This document shows, one piece after another, positions 51,999 to 63,805 of a DNA stretch of 64,000 bases; the stretch's first letter is position 1, and each line of letters begins with the position of its first letter. The translations under genes and the position numbers were made by a program. Below the pieces are notes generated by a model. The model was not told the origin of the DNA, made no database searches, and saw only the letters and a list, made by a program, of their open reading frames with translations. The DNA is from Scopulibacillus daqui. Its GTDB lineage: Bacteria; Bacillota; Bacilli; Bacillales; Sporolactobacillaceae. The stretch is from contig NZ_JAFBER010000004.1 of assembly GCF_016908855.1 (NCBI RefSeq), positions 62,001-126,000 of the forward strand, in the 5' to 3' direction.

Positions 51999-53141
51999 AT
52001 GAACCAATATACCAATCAAATTTTGCGATACATTTATATTTTATTTCGTCTGGCCTTTGTTGTTTTTATTATTTTTCTTATAGGTTTATGTCTTTATTAT
52101 GCGGGAAAGCTTGCTTATCCGTTTTTAATAGCGCTTGTCATTTCATTTCTCCTGAATCCTATAGTTGATACTTTCGAAAAAAAAGCGAAAATGCCGCGGG
52201 GATTAGCGGCATTCTTTGCTATCATTTTAATATTCGGACTTATTTTTGGTTTAATTTTTTTGATTGTCTTTCAAATGATTAATGGCCTGACATATCTTAC
52301 TGCCATTGTTCCCAGTCATGTTGAAAAACTTATCGAATATATTCAAGCATATTTTTTCTCGCAAATTTTGCCGCTGTGGAAGCATATCACTCATTTATTT
52401 AACCATTTAAATGCCGTTCATCAGCAAGCTATACAAAATAACATTAAAGACATGGGTGAAAAAGCCGGAAATAGTTTGGCTGAGCTGGGTACGTCCCTTA
52501 TTAGCTGGCTGAGCAGTTTCATTATTTCTCTTCCCAATATTTTAACCGCATCCGTATTTATATTGCTTGCGACTTTCTTTATAACAAAGGACTGGCATAA
52601 AAACGCCTATTTTTTAAAGTCGAAATTAACTCCTAAAGTAACCAGCTGCTTAAAGCTTGTTTACGATGATTTAAGGAAAGCTTTTTTTGGTTTTTTCCGC
52701 GCCCAATTAACCTTGATAGCCATAACAGGCATGATTGTGCTAATGGGATTATTTATCATGAAGATCGACCACGCCTTTACGATTGGTATGATATCGGCTG
52801 GTGTTGATTTATTGCCGTATTTGGGAATAGGCTTCATATTTTTCCCTTGGATCATCTATGAATTTTTTACGGGGCATTATTATTTAACCATAGGATTATC
52901 TATTCTTTTCAGCTCTGTCATTATTGGCAGGCAAATCTTAGAGCCGAAAATTCTTTCTTCATCAATCGGACTCGATCCCTTGCTTACATTAATCGCAATG
53001 TTTATTGCTTTTAAATTATTTGGTTTTTTAGGTTTAATCCTTGGCCCTGTTTCGCTGGTTGTCTCAAAATCATTAGTTCAGGCAAACGTTATTCATGATA
53101 TATGGTCCTTTATCATTGGAAATGATTCAACTGAAACATAA
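51999..53141 (+). CDS. ytvI: AI-2E/YtvI-family membrane protein
   Basis: Polytopic membrane protein of the AI-2E transporter superfamily, named YtvI in spore formers; role unknown. About seven to eight helices, e.g. FRLAFVVFIIFLIGLCLYYAG, ALVISFLLNPIVD and ILFSSVIIGRQILEPKILSSSIGLDPLLTLIAMFIAFKLFG. The ATG at 51999 follows GGGAGGCTGAA and gives MNQYTNQILRYI; the frame upstream to 51945 lacks a ribosome site. 380 residues. Divergent from citZ, as in B. subtilis. Confidence 0.87.
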   Translation: MNQYTNQILRYIYILFRLAFVVFIIFLIGLCLYYAGKLAYPFLIALVISFLLNPIVDTFEKKAKMPRGLAAFFAIILIFGLIFGLIFLIVFQMINGLTYLTAIVPSHVEKLIEYIQAYFFSQILPLWKHITHLFNHLNAVHQQAIQNNIKDMGEKAGNSLAELGTSLISWLSSFIISLPNILTASVFILLATFFITKDWHKNAYFLKSKLTPKVTSCLKLVYDDLRKAFFGFFRAQLTLIAITGMIVLMGLFIMKIDHAFTIGMISAGVDLLPYLGIGFIFFPWIIYEFFTGHYYLTIGLSILFSSVIIGRQILEPKILSSSIGLDPLLTLIAMFIAFKLFGFLGLILGPVSLVVSKSLVQANVIHDIWSFIIGNDSTET

Positions 53142-53169
53142 AAAAACAGCTGCTGCAGCTGTTTTTTAT
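53139..53169 (+). terminator. Shared terminator of ytvI and fxsA
   Basis: Stem AAAAAACAGCTGC / GCAGCTGTTTTTT with a very small loop, between converging genes. Confidence 0.88.
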
Positions 53170-53567
53170 CTTCGGAAATAAAAAGACATCCGGCCGTTTG
53201 CCATTTTTCTTCTTAATCGCTTAAGAATATATTTTTTTACTTTTTTTCGAACTGGAGGAAAAAGCAAAAGAAACCCGCAAATATCTGTAAAAAAGCCCGG
53301 TGTTAACAATAATACACCGCCTGCCAAAATACAAGCGCCTTCGATGATTGACTGACCCGGGAGCCGGCCTGCGGAAAGCTCATAACGTATCGTTCTAAGG
53401 GCGGCGAGCCCCTCCCGTTTAGCCAGCCAAGCGCCTAAAACACCGGTTATAACAATGAGCAATATAGTAATGGGTATCCCTAAATATTTCCCGGATAATA
53501 CAAACAAGGAAATTTCAATTGCTGGTATAAGAATAAAAATAAACAATAATGGCCTTGGCCCTTTCAT
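53166..53567 (-). CDS. fxsA: FxsA-family membrane protein
   Basis: Small integral membrane protein; E. coli FxsA relieves phage-T7 exclusion by F, the native role is unknown. Helices: PLLFIFILIPAIEISLFVLSG, ITILLIVITGVLGAWLAKREG and the characteristic LPGQSIIEGACILAGGVLLLTPGFFTDICGFLLLFPPVR in parts. A basic C-terminal tail follows. 133 residues. Next to pyk and the thioesterase as in Bacillus (ytzA). Confidence 0.9.
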   Translation of the reverse strand: MKGPRPLLFIFILIPAIEISLFVLSGKYLGIPITILLIVITGVLGAWLAKREGLAALRTIRYELSAGRLPGQSIIEGACILAGGVLLLTPGFFTDICGFLLLFPPVRKKVKKYILKRLRRKMANGRMSFYFRR

Positions 53568-53571
53568 TCGT

Positions 53572-53994
53572 CTATTGCTCCTTACAAGCTGTTTCGATTT
53601 TTTGATGAAGATCTGCCGCGACTTTCTTTAGAGCCACAGGCTTAAGATCCAAATTTGTAAAACAGTGCTCGGTTATGCCGTCGGCAACCAGCTTTTGGTC
53701 ATCTTCTTTTACAAGCTCATAACGGAAGGTTATCCGTATGCCATTATATTTTGCAATTGTCGTTTTAACAATCAGTGCATCTTCATATTTTGCAGGCGAC
53801 CGATAATTAACCTCAGAGCGGATCGCCGGCAGCATCAATCCATCCTTTTCCATCTCACTGTAAGGTTTCCCCATTTGTTCTCTAATGCAATCCGTTCGGC
53901 CAATTTCAAACCAATTAATATAGACGCCGTGATGAATGACTCCCATTTGATCTGTTTCTGAGTAGCGGGCAACAATTCGGGATGTTGTTTCCAT
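53572..53994 (-). CDS. Acyl-CoA thioesterase, YbgC/4HBT family
   Basis: Hot-dog-fold thioesterase. The 4HBT active-site signature is RYSETDQMGVIHHGVYINWFE (catalytic Asp at about residue 15 and the helix with His), then GRTDCIREQMGKPYSEME and the strand NYRSPAKYEDAL. Cytosolic acyl-CoA hydrolase; substrate unknown. 140 residues. ATG after AAGGTGAT. Four bases before fxsA, so co-transcribed with it. Confidence 0.87.
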   Translation of the reverse strand: METTSRIVARYSETDQMGVIHHGVYINWFEIGRTDCIREQMGKPYSEMEKDGLMLPAIRSEVNYRSPAKYEDALIVKTTIAKYNGIRITFRYELVKEDDQKLVADGITEHCFTNLDLKPVALKKVAADLHQKIETACKEQ

Positions 53995-54045
53995 AGTATC
54001 ACCTTCTATAAAATTTTTACTTCTTTGCCGCTAAGATTGTTATTT

Positions 54046-54081
54046 TATAAAAAAAAGAGAAGGTCAACACCTTCTCTTTTA
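54046..54081 (-). terminator. Terminator of pyk
   Basis: Stem AAAAGAGAAGG / CCTTCTCTTTT with loop TCAACA, A-run on the plus strand (T-run in the transcript), touching the pyk stop. Confidence 0.9.
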
Positions 54082-55833
54082 CTATAACACTTTTGCATGT
54101 CCATCATAAATATTTCCGCGTTCAGCATCTACAGTTACAACCTGTCCATTTTTCAGAAGCTTTGTTGCATCTTCAACGCCAACAATGACAGGAATCTCGA
54201 GATTCAAACCAATAACGGCCGCATGCGATGTTAAACCGCCTTCTTCGGCAATAATGGCTGATGCGCGCCGGCATGCATCCATCATTTCCTTGTCTGTTCC
54301 TCTTGTAACGAGAATTGCGCCGTCAGGCATGTTTTCGTTAGCCGTCTTGGCATCATTCGCTACAAACACTTCTGCAGTCGCTGTTTTCCGGCCAATCCCT
54401 TGTCCTTTGCCAACAGTGCCTCCAACCACATGAACTTTAAGCAGATTGGTTGTACCGACTTCTCCAACAGGAACGCCGGCTGTGATAACGGCAAGGTCGC
54501 CGTGTTTAACCATACCGGATTCAAGAGATTTGTCTACAGCTAAATCGAGCATTTCATCAGTTGATGAACAATACTCCCCAAATTGCGGGAACACGCCCCA
54601 AACAAGCGATAATTTTCTCAATGCTTTCTCAGTGCTTGTAACAGCAACAATATCGGCCTTTGGACGATATTTTGAAACGACACGGGCCGTATGACCGCTC
54701 ACAGTTGCAGTAATGATTGACGAAACATTAAGGTTAAGAGCTGTATGTGATACAGCCAGTCCAATCGCATCTGTTATCGTTGCTTCACTTGCCTTGCTTC
54801 GTCTGCTTAAAATTTCACGATAGTCTAATGCTGTTTCAGCTTTGGAAGCAATGCGGTCCATCGTTTTTACAGCTTCGACAGGGTAGTCGCCGGCCGCTGT
54901 TTCCCCGGACAGCATAATGGCATCAGTGCCATCGAAAATGGCATTTGCAACATCGCTTGCTTCAGCGCGGGTTGGCCTTGGGTTTCTTTGCATTGAATCA
55001 AGCATTTGCGTCGCTGTGATAACCGGTTTGCCGAGCCTGTTGCATTTCTTAATTAAATGCTTTTGGACAAGCGGGACTTCTTCAGCAGGAATTTCGACGC
55101 CGAGATCACCGCGGGCAACCATCAACCCGTCTGAAACATCAAGGATTTCATCAATATTATCGACACCTTCGCGGTTTTCAATTTTAGGTATAATATCGAT
55201 ATTTGCTTGATGTTCTTCAAGTAAACGGCGTATTTCAAGAACATCGGAAGCTCTGCGTACAAAAGACGCAGCAATGAAATCAACATCTTGTTCGATGCCG
55301 AATAAAATATCGTTGGCGTCTTTTTCAGTAATTCCCGGCAAGTTAACGCTGACGTTAGGCACATTGACGCCTTTTTTGCTCTTTAGTTCGCCGCTGTTTA
55401 AAACTTTTGTAATGATTTCATTATTGTTTTTGCCAATGACTTCAAGTTCGATCAAACCGTCGTCAAGCAAAATTTTTGAACCGGCGGATACGTCATCAAC
55501 AAGGCCTTTATAAGTGACAGAAATCCTTTCGCTTGTACCTTGGACTTCATCCATTGAAATGATCAGCTCTTTGCCTTTTTCCAAATATACTTTCTCGGCG
55601 GCCATCATTCCTGTCCGAATCTCAGGCCCTTTAGTGTCAAGCAGTATCGCCACAGTTTTATTCGCTATTTTAGCGGCTTCTCTAATATTTTTTATTCTTT
55701 GGCCGTGCTCGGCATAATCACCATGAGAAAAATTTAAGCGGGCAACATTCATGCCGGAATTGATTAATTCAACCAGCGTCTCAACGCTTTCGCTTGCTGG
55801 TCCTATCGTACATACAATCTTCGTTTTTCTCAT
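54082..55833 (-). CDS. pyk: Pyruvate kinase with C-terminal PEP-utiliser domain
   Basis: Final step of glycolysis, PEP plus ADP to pyruvate plus ATP. Barrel domain with [40 protein letters not shown] (catalytic Lys), [11 protein letters not shown] and [13 protein letters not shown]. The family's extra C-terminal domain seen in Bacilli (about 475-583) ends with the phosphohistidine-like [23 protein letters not shown]. 583 residues (B. subtilis 585). Ribosome site TGGAGGAAA. 31 bases after pfkA, one operon. Confidence 0.97.
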   Translation of the reverse strand: MRKTKIVCTIGPASESVETLVELINSGMNVARLNFSHGDYAEHGQRIKNIREAAKIANKTVAILLDTKGPEIRTGMMAAEKVYLEKGKELIISMDEVQGTSERISVTYKGLVDDVSAGSKILLDDGLIELEVIGKNNNEIITKVLNSGELKSKKGVNVPNVSVNLPGITEKDANDILFGIEQDVDFIAASFVRRASDVLEIRRLLEEHQANIDIIPKIENREGVDNIDEILDVSDGLMVARGDLGVEIPAEEVPLVQKHLIKKCNRLGKPVITATQMLDSMQRNPRPTRAEASDVANAIFDGTDAIMLSGETAAGDYPVEAVKTMDRIASKAETALDYREILSRRSKASEATITDAIGLAVSHTALNLNVSSIITATVSGHTARVVSKYRPKADIVAVTSTEKALRKLSLVWGVFPQFGEYCSSTDEMLDLAVDKSLESGMVKHGDLAVITAGVPVGEVGTTNLLKVHVVGGTVGKGQGIGRKTATAEVFVANDAKTANENMPDGAILVTRGTDKEMMDACRRASAIIAEEGGLTSHAAVIGLNLEIPVIVGVEDATKLLKNGQVVTVDAERGNIYDGHAKVL

Positions 55834-55864
55834 TATTCATTTCCTCCATTTACTTCAAACAAAA

Positions 55865-56836
<972 letters not shown>

Positions 56837-56857
56837 TTATGATACTCAAAAAAATGT

Positions 56858-56892
56858 GAAAGAAAAGTGCTTTCTAAGAAAGAAAGCACTAA
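56858..56892 (-). terminator. Terminator of accD-accA
   Basis: Minus-strand hairpin AGTGCTTTCT / AGAAAGCACT followed by TTTCTTTC, overlapping the accA stop. Confidence 0.8.
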
Positions 56893-57866
56893 CTTTGATG
56901 GGTGAAATCGCTTGCAACCCCGTATTTCCCCATTTTACGATATTTTTCCAAACGTTTTTTGACAAGTTCTTCCGGATTAAATGGATTTAGGTCCTGCCAT
57001 GCATCCCATAAATATTGATCAATGGTCTTCGCTTGTTCCTCTGGATTATGATGAGCCCCGCCCAAGACCTCCGGAATTAATTCATCTATAATGTTGAGTT
57101 CTTTTAGATCTGGTCCAGTAATTTTCATCGTTTTTGCTGCCCTTTCCGCCAGTCCGGAATCTTTCCATAACAACGCTGCCGCGCCTTCCGGTGAAATAAC
57201 AGAGTACCAGGAATTCTCAAGCATTAAAATTTTATCTGTCACGCCTAAAGCCAAAGCGCCGCCGCTTGCTCCCTCGCCGATAACAACAGATATCATCGGC
57301 ACTTTAAGTCCAGCCATTTCGAACAGATTGCGGGCAATAGCTTCGCCTTGGCCGCGTTCTTCAGCCGCTTTGCCTGGAAAAGCCCCCTTAGTATCAATAA
57401 ATGTGATAACAGGACGCCCAAACTTTTCAGCCTGCTTCATAAGTCTCAGGGCCTTACGGTAACCCTCAGGGTGGGCCATACCAAAGTTCCGTTTAAGATT
57501 CTCCTTAGTATCTCGGCCTCTTTGTTCGCCGATAACCGTCACAGGATGGCCATGGAATTTAGCGATACCGCCGACAATCGCCGGATCATCGCCGAATAGA
57601 CGATCACCATGACATTCAATAAAATCGGTGAATAAGTGCGGGATATAATCAAGTGTCGTCGGACGATCCATATGCCGCGCTATTTGCACACGATCCCATG
57701 GCGACATATTGCTGTAAGTCTCTTCTTCCAACTCTTTTAAGCGGGTTTGCAGGCGTTCTAATTCATCTGTCAGATCAATATCTTTTTCTTCCATAAAAGA
57801 TTTTAATTCTCTTATCTTTTCTTTAAGTTCCTCAATCGGTTTTTCAAAATCTAATCCCGGTGCCAC
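56889..57866 (-). CDS. accA: Acetyl-CoA carboxylase carboxyltransferase subunit alpha
   Basis: With AccD moves CO2 from biotin to acetyl-CoA, giving malonyl-CoA. N-terminal coiled region (1-60), then [69 protein letters not shown] and [19 protein letters not shown], the biotin/CoA carboxyltransferase core. 325 residues. GTG start shares one base with the accD TAG, ensuring equal synthesis of both subunits. Confidence 0.97.
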   Translation of the reverse strand: MAPGLDFEKPIEELKEKIRELKSFMEEKDIDLTDELERLQTRLKELEEETYSNMSPWDRVQIARHMDRPTTLDYIPHLFTDFIECHGDRLFGDDPAIVGGIAKFHGHPVTVIGEQRGRDTKENLKRNFGMAHPEGYRKALRLMKQAEKFGRPVITFIDTKGAFPGKAAEERGQGEAIARNLFEMAGLKVPMISVVIGEGASGGALALGVTDKILMLENSWYSVISPEGAAALLWKDSGLAERAAKTMKITGPDLKELNIIDELIPEVLGGAHHNPEEQAKTIDQYLWDAWQDLNPFNPEELVKKRLEKYRKMGKYGVASDFTHQS

Positions 57867-58723
57867 TATTTTTCACCTCCTCCTGTATGAATGGATAATA
57901 CAGTAGACAGCGTTTCTTTCAATTCGTCTCTTGGAATAACCTTGTCAAGCTGCCCGTGTTTTAATAAAAATTCTGCTGTTTGGAAGTCTTCCGGCAGCTC
58001 CTCGCGAATTGTCTGTTCAATAACTCTTCGGCCTGCAAAGCCGATTAATGCACCGGGCTCCGCAAAATTATAGTCTCCCAATGATGCGAAGCTGGCCGTT
58101 ACTCCGCCGGTCGTCGGATGAGTCATAACCGTGATGAACAAACCTCCGTCATCACTAAATTGCTTTAATACAGCACTTGTCTTAGCCATTTGCATCAGAC
58201 TAAGCATACCTTCTTGCATGCGCGCCCCGCCGGAAGCAGTAAAAATAATGACTGGCAGGTTTAACTCCATAGCTCGTTCAATAGACCGCGCAATTTTCTC
58301 TCCGACAACAGAACCCATGCTGCCCATTCGGAACCTTGAATCCATCACAGCTACAACTGTGCTGTATCCGTTAATTTTTCCTTTACCGGTAACAACAGCT
58401 TCATTTAAACCGGTTTTTTCCCTGTCTTTATCAAGCTTCTCCAAATAGCCAGAGAAATCTAAGGGATTTTCAGAAATCATTTCCCGGTCAAATTCTTCAA
58501 AGCTGCCTTTATCAAACAAGATTTCGACTCTTTCATAAGCCGTTAACGGATAATGATAACCGCATGATTGACAGATATATAAATTCTTTTTTAATTCTTT
58601 AGCATACATGATCTTTTTGCACTGCGGACACTTCTTCATGATCCCTTCCGGCACTTCTTGTTTCGCCTTTTGGGAAGGGACTGTTACATACTTCTTCTTT
58701 TTCACAAAAAAATCTTTTATCAA
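57866..58723 (-). CDS. accD: Acetyl-CoA carboxylase carboxyltransferase subunit beta
   Basis: Partner of AccA. The N-terminal zinc ribbon has Cys32, Cys35, Cys51 and Cys54 (KCPQCKKIM ... [11 protein letters not shown]); the crotonase-like core has [38 protein letters not shown] and [25 protein letters not shown] in segments. 285 residues. TTG start with AAGGTG eight bases upstream, product [16 protein letters not shown] aligned with the family. Confidence 0.97.
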   Translation of the reverse strand: MIKDFFVKKKKYVTVPSQKAKQEVPEGIMKKCPQCKKIMYAKELKKNLYICQSCGYHYPLTAYERVEILFDKGSFEEFDREMISENPLDFSGYLEKLDKDREKTGLNEAVVTGKGKINGYSTVVAVMDSRFRMGSMGSVVGEKIARSIERAMELNLPVIIFTASGGARMQEGMLSLMQMAKTSAVLKQFSDDGGLFITVMTHPTTGGVTASFASLGDYNFAEPGALIGFAGRRVIEQTIREELPEDFQTAEFLLKHGQLDKVIPRDELKETLSTVLSIHTGGGEK

Positions 58724-58823
58724 AGCATATACACCTTCTTAACTGCCGATTCATTTAATGTATCGAACTATCAGTTTGACAAGGAAATGTAAAAAGTTAC
58801 GGAGACAATTAACCATATAGCAA

Positions 58824-58886
58824 GGAAGGATGAAAGCATAGATGGATACTTTTTTATCCTCTCTTACTTTACACTCTAATCCTTCC
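58824..58886. repeat. Nested inverted repeat between accD and the malic enzyme gene
   Basis: Outer arms GGAAGGAT (58824-58831) and ATCCTTCC (58879-58886), inner arms GGATA (58844) and TATCC (58855). The spacing is too large for a simple terminator. It sits in a 220-base gap and could end the malic enzyme transcript or act on accD. Confidence 0.5.
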
Positions 58887-58943
58887 TATTTCAATTAATT
58901 TTGTCTGCCCCTTTGTTTGAATTTTGGCCGAATGTATTTATTT

Positions 58944-60176
58944 CTAACCAATAGATGCAAGTTTTCTCGTTTTTTCAGCAATTTCTTCAGGATTTGCCTT
59001 TTTCCTAGCAACTCCGGTTTCCATAGCGGCCTTTGCTACCTCAGCTGCAACAGACGGTGCTACCCTTGGATCAAAAGGCGCCGGAATAACATAATCATCA
59101 TTGAGGTCTTTTTCGCTAATAAGGTTGGCAATGGCATATACCGCCGCTTTTTTCATTTCTTCATTAATGTGTGTAGCTTGTACATCTAGAGCGCCGCGGA
59201 AAATGCCCGGGAACGCCAAAACGTTATTGACTTGGTTCGGAAAATCCGACCGTCCGGTGCCGATTACTTTTGCTCCGGCAGCTTTTGCATCTTCCGGCAT
59301 AATTTCCGGAACCGGGTTGGCCATCGCAAAAATAATCGGATCATCATTCATTGTTTTGATCATTTCTTGAGTCAGCGCCCCTTCAACTGAAACGCCAATA
59401 AATACATCCATGCCTTTAACAGCATCTTCAAGTGTGCCAGTGATGTTATTGCGGTTAGTAAATTTGGCAACAGCGGCTTTGACATCATTCATGCCGTATT
59501 CTCTGCCTTCGTATACAGCGCCTCGCGAATCGCACATCACAATGTCTTTGACTCCAAATCGGTTAAGCAATTTTATAATAGCGACGCCCGCTGCGCCTGC
59601 ACCGTTAACAACGACTTTTATTTCTGACATCTTTTTATTGACAAGTTTTAATGCATTAACCAAGCCAGCTAATGTAACGATGGCTGTTCCATGCTGATCA
59701 TCGTGGAATACAGGGATATTTGTTTCTTTTTTAAGTCTCTCTTCAATAATGAAACAGCTCGGTGCAGCAATGTCTTCTAAATTAATGCCGCCAAATACAG
59801 GCTCCATTAATTTAACCGTTTCAACAATTTGATCAATATCTTCGGTTTTTAGACAAATAGGAAATGCATCTACACCGGCAAAGCTTTTAAAAAGAACGGC
59901 TTTACCTTCCATAACGGGCAGAGAGGCTTCCGGTCCGATATTGCCAAGACCTAAAACGGCTGTACCGTTGGAAACGACGCCAACCATGTTGCCTTTCATT
60001 GTATATTCAAATACTGATTCTTTATTGTTATAAATTTCTTTACAAGGTTCAGCAACTCCAGGAGAGTAAGCCAGACTTAAATCCTTTGCATTTCGTACAA
60101 GTACCTTTGATTTGGATTCTAATTTACCTTTATTATCTCGGTGCATTTGAAGCGCTTCTTCGCGAATGGTAGACAC
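58944..60176 (-). CDS. ytsJ: NADP-dependent malic enzyme (YtsJ-like)
   Basis: Oxidative decarboxylation of malate to pyruvate with NAD(P). Short 410-residue bacterial form. Motifs: [18 protein letters not shown] (catalytic Tyr region), [37 protein letters not shown] in segments with the catalytic Lys, [11 protein letters not shown] (metal Asp), [14 protein letters not shown] (Rossmann) and [21 protein letters not shown]. It matches B. subtilis YtsJ closely, which prefers NADP. GTG start after GAGGAG. Confidence 0.94.
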   Translation of the reverse strand: MSTIREEALQMHRDNKGKLESKSKVLVRNAKDLSLAYSPGVAEPCKEIYNNKESVFEYTMKGNMVGVVSNGTAVLGLGNIGPEASLPVMEGKAVLFKSFAGVDAFPICLKTEDIDQIVETVKLMEPVFGGINLEDIAAPSCFIIEERLKKETNIPVFHDDQHGTAIVTLAGLVNALKLVNKKMSEIKVVVNGAGAAGVAIIKLLNRFGVKDIVMCDSRGAVYEGREYGMNDVKAAVAKFTNRNNITGTLEDAVKGMDVFIGVSVEGALTQEMIKTMNDDPIIFAMANPVPEIMPEDAKAAGAKVIGTGRSDFPNQVNNVLAFPGIFRGALDVQATHINEEMKKAAVYAIANLISEKDLNDDYVIPAPFDPRVAPSVAAEVAKAAMETGVARKKANPEEIAEKTRKLASIG

Positions 60177-60206
60177 TTCGATTTCATCTCCTCGTAAAAT
60201 GTATAG

Positions 60207-60235
60207 TATATATGAATATCACTACAGATGTTCAA
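60207..60235 (-). promoter_or_regulatory. Possible promoter of the malic enzyme gene
   Basis: Minus strand TTGAAC, 17 bases, TATATA (or TATACT at 19), about 30 bases before the start codon. Confidence 0.4.
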
Positions 60236-60307
60236 AAATTCTTCTTAGCTTCATTGAACATCACGCACAGCTCTATTTAACCACAACATTATATCAAAAT
60301 ATGAATT

Positions 60308-63300
60308 TTATTTTAAACCCTTTATGACAACATTCTCAGATCCAAGACATTGTTTTAGCGAATGAATCAGCTTTTCGCTTGGAGACACAGCATATGATTC
60401 CGGCAATTGGATGATTTTTTTATTGGTCGAATAGTAAATAATCACCTGCATGCTGCCGGGATGGCTCGTAATCATTTCCTTTACTCGGTTTAGAACGGGT
60501 GTTTTTTCTTGATGAGAATCAATTTTAAGATAAAGTTTGCTGTTTTTGTTTTGCCTTATCTCTTCTATTGGTTTTGCCTTTTGCAAGATTAGCTTCCTTA
60601 AGTTCCCATCCTTTTCAATCTTTGCTTCTATAAAAAGCATTCTCCCCTTTTGAAACAGCTCTTCACGGCCTCGATAAAGTTTTGGAAACACTATCCCGTC
60701 TATTTGTCCGGTTTGGTCACTTAAACTAAGAAAGGCCATAAATTGTCCTTTTTTTGTTTTGATTTGCTTGGCATCCTCGATCATAACCGCAAGTCTTAAT
60801 AAGTCATGAGGCGCTTGGCGATGAGCATCTTTTACAGAATTAGTTTGCGGACTTAAAAATTTTTGATAATCATCTAAAGGATGGGCTGTCAAATAAACAC
60901 CTAAGGCTTCTTTTTCAAATTGGAGCTTTTCCTTTAAACTAAAAGGCGGCACTTCAACAGCTGCATATTCATCAAAATCCGCTTCCAAAAGCGTCGCTTG
61001 GTCTCGATTGCGCTGATAGTCTTCGGCAAGTTTTAAAGCCTGATCCAAAGAAGCTATTAAAGACGCTCTGTCCATGCCAAATTCATCCATAGCGCCTGAG
61101 AAAATCAACGATTCTATGGCGCGCCGGTTGACTTTCCCCGGGGATATCCGCATGCAAAAGTCAACCAGGTTTTTATAAGGGCGCCCATTTCTCTTCTCTA
61201 TAATTTCTTGAACCGATCCAGTCCCGAGATTTTTGATAGCATTTAACCCAAAGCGGATACCAAGCCCTTCATTTATAAAAGGCGCCTCGCTCTTATTTAC
61301 TGATGGCGGATAAACGGTGATGCCTTTTGCCTTTATTTCAAAAAGATAATCTAATAATTTGTCTTGATGATGGATAACGCTTGATAAAAGCGCAGTCATA
61401 AAGGCAACCGGATAATGTGCTTTTAAATAGGCTAACCGATAAGCAATCAAACTGTATGCCACTGCATGCGACCGATTAAAGCCATAATCAGCAAATCGAA
61501 CAATTAACTGATATAAATCTTCGGCAGTTGATTGTGAATATCCTCTTTCAATGCAGCCTTCGACAAAAAATTGCCGCTGCTCCTCCAAAACATGCCTTTT
61601 TTTCTTTGAAACGGCCCGCCTGAGAATATCAGCTTCCCCTAATGTAAAACCGGCCATTTTTGCCGCAATTTGCATGATTTGCTCTTGATAAACAATAACG
61701 CCATAAGTTGATTTTAAAATAGGAGTCAGATCCTCATGCGGGTAGGCAACAGGCCGCTTGCCATGTTTGCCGTCGATATAAACATTGATAAATTTCATAG
61801 GCCCGGGGCGGTAAAGAGCATTGACCGCCACAATATCTTCAAAATCTGTCGGTCCCAATTGTCTTAAAACATCTCTCATCCCGTCGGATTCTAGCTGAAA
61901 AATCCCTGTTGTATCGCCGCGACTGAGCAATTCAAAAGTTTTTGGATCATTAAGCGGAATTTTATTGATGTCTATGGATTTACCAGTCTCTCTCTCAATC
62001 AAATTGAGAATTGTTTCTATAAATGATAAATTTCTTAGACCGAGAAAGTCCATTTTTAATAACCCTAAATCTTCAAGCACATCCATCGTATATTGCGTCA
62101 CAGGGATATTCTCATGGCCTTCCTGAAGAGGAACCTTTGCCGACAGAGGAGCTTCGCTGATTACCACACCCGCAGCATGAATGGACGTATGTCTGGGAAC
62201 GCCTTCAACGGCTTTAGCAAGCTGATAGAGACGGAATAGCTCCTTCGATTGTTTGAGATGCTCGCGAATTTGATGCGATTCTTGATAAGCTTGATCCAGC
62301 GTTACGCCGGGACGGGAAGGAATCAGCTTCGCCAGCCGGTCAATTTTTGCTGAATCAATGCCTAATGCTTTACCGACATCCCTTATAGCGGCTTTGGCCG
62401 CTAATGTGCCAAAAGTAATAATTTGGGCGACATGGCCGCTACCGTATTTCTCGAAAACATACCGGATCATCCGGTCCCGGTCTTTATCGGGAAAATCAAT
62501 ATCAATATCCGGCATTGTTACACGTTCAGGATTCAAAAACCGTTCAAACAGCAAATGATATTTCAATGGATCAACATCAGTAATTTCAAGGACATAAGCG
62601 ACTAAGGAACCTGCTGCAGAGCCTCTGCCGGGTCCCGGCATTGAACCGGTCTCCCTTGCGTAGCGAATAACATCCCAAATAATTAGAAAGTAGTCATTAA
62701 ACCCCATTTGATCAATGACCGCTAATTCATCATCCAGACGTTTTTGGATTGTATCATTTATTTCTGCATATCTTTTCTTTAAGCCTTTTTGGCATTGATT
62801 GCGCAAATATTCTTTACTTGTCCACCCTTTAGGCAAGTTAAACTTGGGAAGGACCACCTGATTGAAAGAAAATTCAACACGGCATTGGAACGCAATTTTT
62901 TCTGTATTAGTGATGGCATCGGGATATGATTCAAACAAAGACGCCATTTCCTGAGGAGATTTAAGATAATACTCGTCATTAATGGGTTTGTTTTCATTTC
63001 CGTCTAAGCTTTCCCCCTCGCGGATACAGGCTAAGCACTGGTAAGCAAGGGCATCGGCCTTTTCAAGATAATGGACATCATTCGAAGCGGCAAGAGGGAT
63101 ATCCAACGCTTTGCTTATTTTTAAAATTTCAAGCTGGCATTCCTTTTCAACCGGCATGCCGTGATCTTGGAGCTCCAAATAAAAGCGGCCGGGAAAAAGC
63201 TCTTTATAATATTGGGCTAGACGGTATGCTTTTTGTCTGTCCCCATTTAGAAGGGTTGTTTCAACATCTCCTTTTATTCCTGAAGAGAGAACAATGAGAC

Positions 63301-63682
63301 CTTCTTTATAGTCTTCCAGCTGGCTTCTTTTCAGCCTTTTGGCTTTGGCGGCAGAAGTTTGCAATAAAGTACTTAATTTGACTAAATTCTCATAGCCAGA
63401 TTGATCTTGCGCCAGTAAAATAAGCGAATGATCTCTAGGGGCAGTTTCTCTTAACTTCGACCCGCTGCCATTCTCCATATAGACTTCCATGCCTATGACA
63501 GGATGGATGCCTTCTTCTTGGCAAGCCTTATAAAAAGGAATGACACCGTACAGGACATTCGAATCCGTAATGGCAAGCGCTTTATACCCTTGAGACTTTG
63601 CCTTCGCAACCAGGCTTTTAATGCGGCATGAACTGTCAAGCAAACTGTATTCGCTATGTACATGTAGATGGATAAAAGCCAT
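60308..63682 (-). CDS. dnaE: DNA polymerase III alpha subunit DnaE
   Basis: Error-prone C-family polymerase that extends RNA primers before handing to PolC in Firmicutes. N-terminal PHP domain (FIHLHVHSEYSLLDSSCRI), palm with PGPGRGSAAGSLVAYVL and catalytic aspartates in MPDIDIDFPDKDRDRMI, fingers with KDKR-like segments, helix-hairpin-helix (GLGIRFGLNAIKNLGTGSVQ) and C-terminal OB fold (about 985-1060). ATG at 63682 matches the family start; 1124 residues (B. subtilis 1115). Divergent from ytrH. Confidence 0.96.
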   Translation of the reverse strand: MAFIHLHVHSEYSLLDSSCRIKSLVAKAKSQGYKALAITDSNVLYGVIPFYKACQEEGIHPVIGMEVYMENGSGSKLRETAPRDHSLILLAQDQSGYENLVKLSTLLQTSAAKAKRLKRSQLEDYKEGLIVLSSGIKGDVETTLLNGDRQKAYRLAQYYKELFPGRFYLELQDHGMPVEKECQLEILKISKALDIPLAASNDVHYLEKADALAYQCLACIREGESLDGNENKPINDEYYLKSPQEMASLFESYPDAITNTEKIAFQCRVEFSFNQVVLPKFNLPKGWTSKEYLRNQCQKGLKKRYAEINDTIQKRLDDELAVIDQMGFNDYFLIIWDVIRYARETGSMPGPGRGSAAGSLVAYVLEITDVDPLKYHLLFERFLNPERVTMPDIDIDFPDKDRDRMIRYVFEKYGSGHVAQIITFGTLAAKAAIRDVGKALGIDSAKIDRLAKLIPSRPGVTLDQAYQESHQIREHLKQSKELFRLYQLAKAVEGVPRHTSIHAAGVVISEAPLSAKVPLQEGHENIPVTQYTMDVLEDLGLLKMDFLGLRNLSFIETILNLIERETGKSIDINKIPLNDPKTFELLSRGDTTGIFQLESDGMRDVLRQLGPTDFEDIVAVNALYRPGPMKFINVYIDGKHGKRPVAYPHEDLTPILKSTYGVIVYQEQIMQIAAKMAGFTLGEADILRRAVSKKKRHVLEEQRQFFVEGCIERGYSQSTAEDLYQLIVRFADYGFNRSHAVAYSLIAYRLAYLKAHYPVAFMTALLSSVIHHQDKLLDYLFEIKAKGITVYPPSVNKSEAPFINEGLGIRFGLNAIKNLGTGSVQEIIEKRNGRPYKNLVDFCMRISPGKVNRRAIESLIFSGAMDEFGMDRASLIASLDQALKLAEDYQRNRDQATLLEADFDEYAAVEVPPFSLKEKLQFEKEALGVYLTAHPLDDYQKFLSPQTNSVKDAHRQAPHDLLRLAVMIEDAKQIKTKKGQFMAFLSLSDQTGQIDGIVFPKLYRGREELFQKGRMLFIEAKIEKDGNLRKLILQKAKPIEEIRQNKNSKLYLKIDSHQEKTPVLNRVKEMITSHPGSMQVIIYYSTNKKIIQLPESYAVSPSEKLIHSLKQCLGSENVVIKGLK

Positions 63683-63748
63683 TCTTTTCAACCCTCTCAA
63701 AGTCATTCCCGTTTTTTTTTTATTATAGTACACCTCAAAGAAAAAATG

Positions 63749-63777
63749 GTATACTTTCAAATCTTGTCCCATAGAAT
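63749..63777 (+). promoter_or_regulatory. Sigma-E-like promoter of ytrH
   Basis: GTATACT, 14 bases, CATAGAAT, about 30 bases before the ytrH ATG. It resembles the mother-cell sigma-E pattern (-35 KMATATT, -10 CATACAHT) and B. subtilis ytrHI is known to depend on sigma-E. Confidence 0.6.
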
Positions 63778-63805
63778 GGTACAAAGATGGGAGGAGCTCT
63801 TAACC

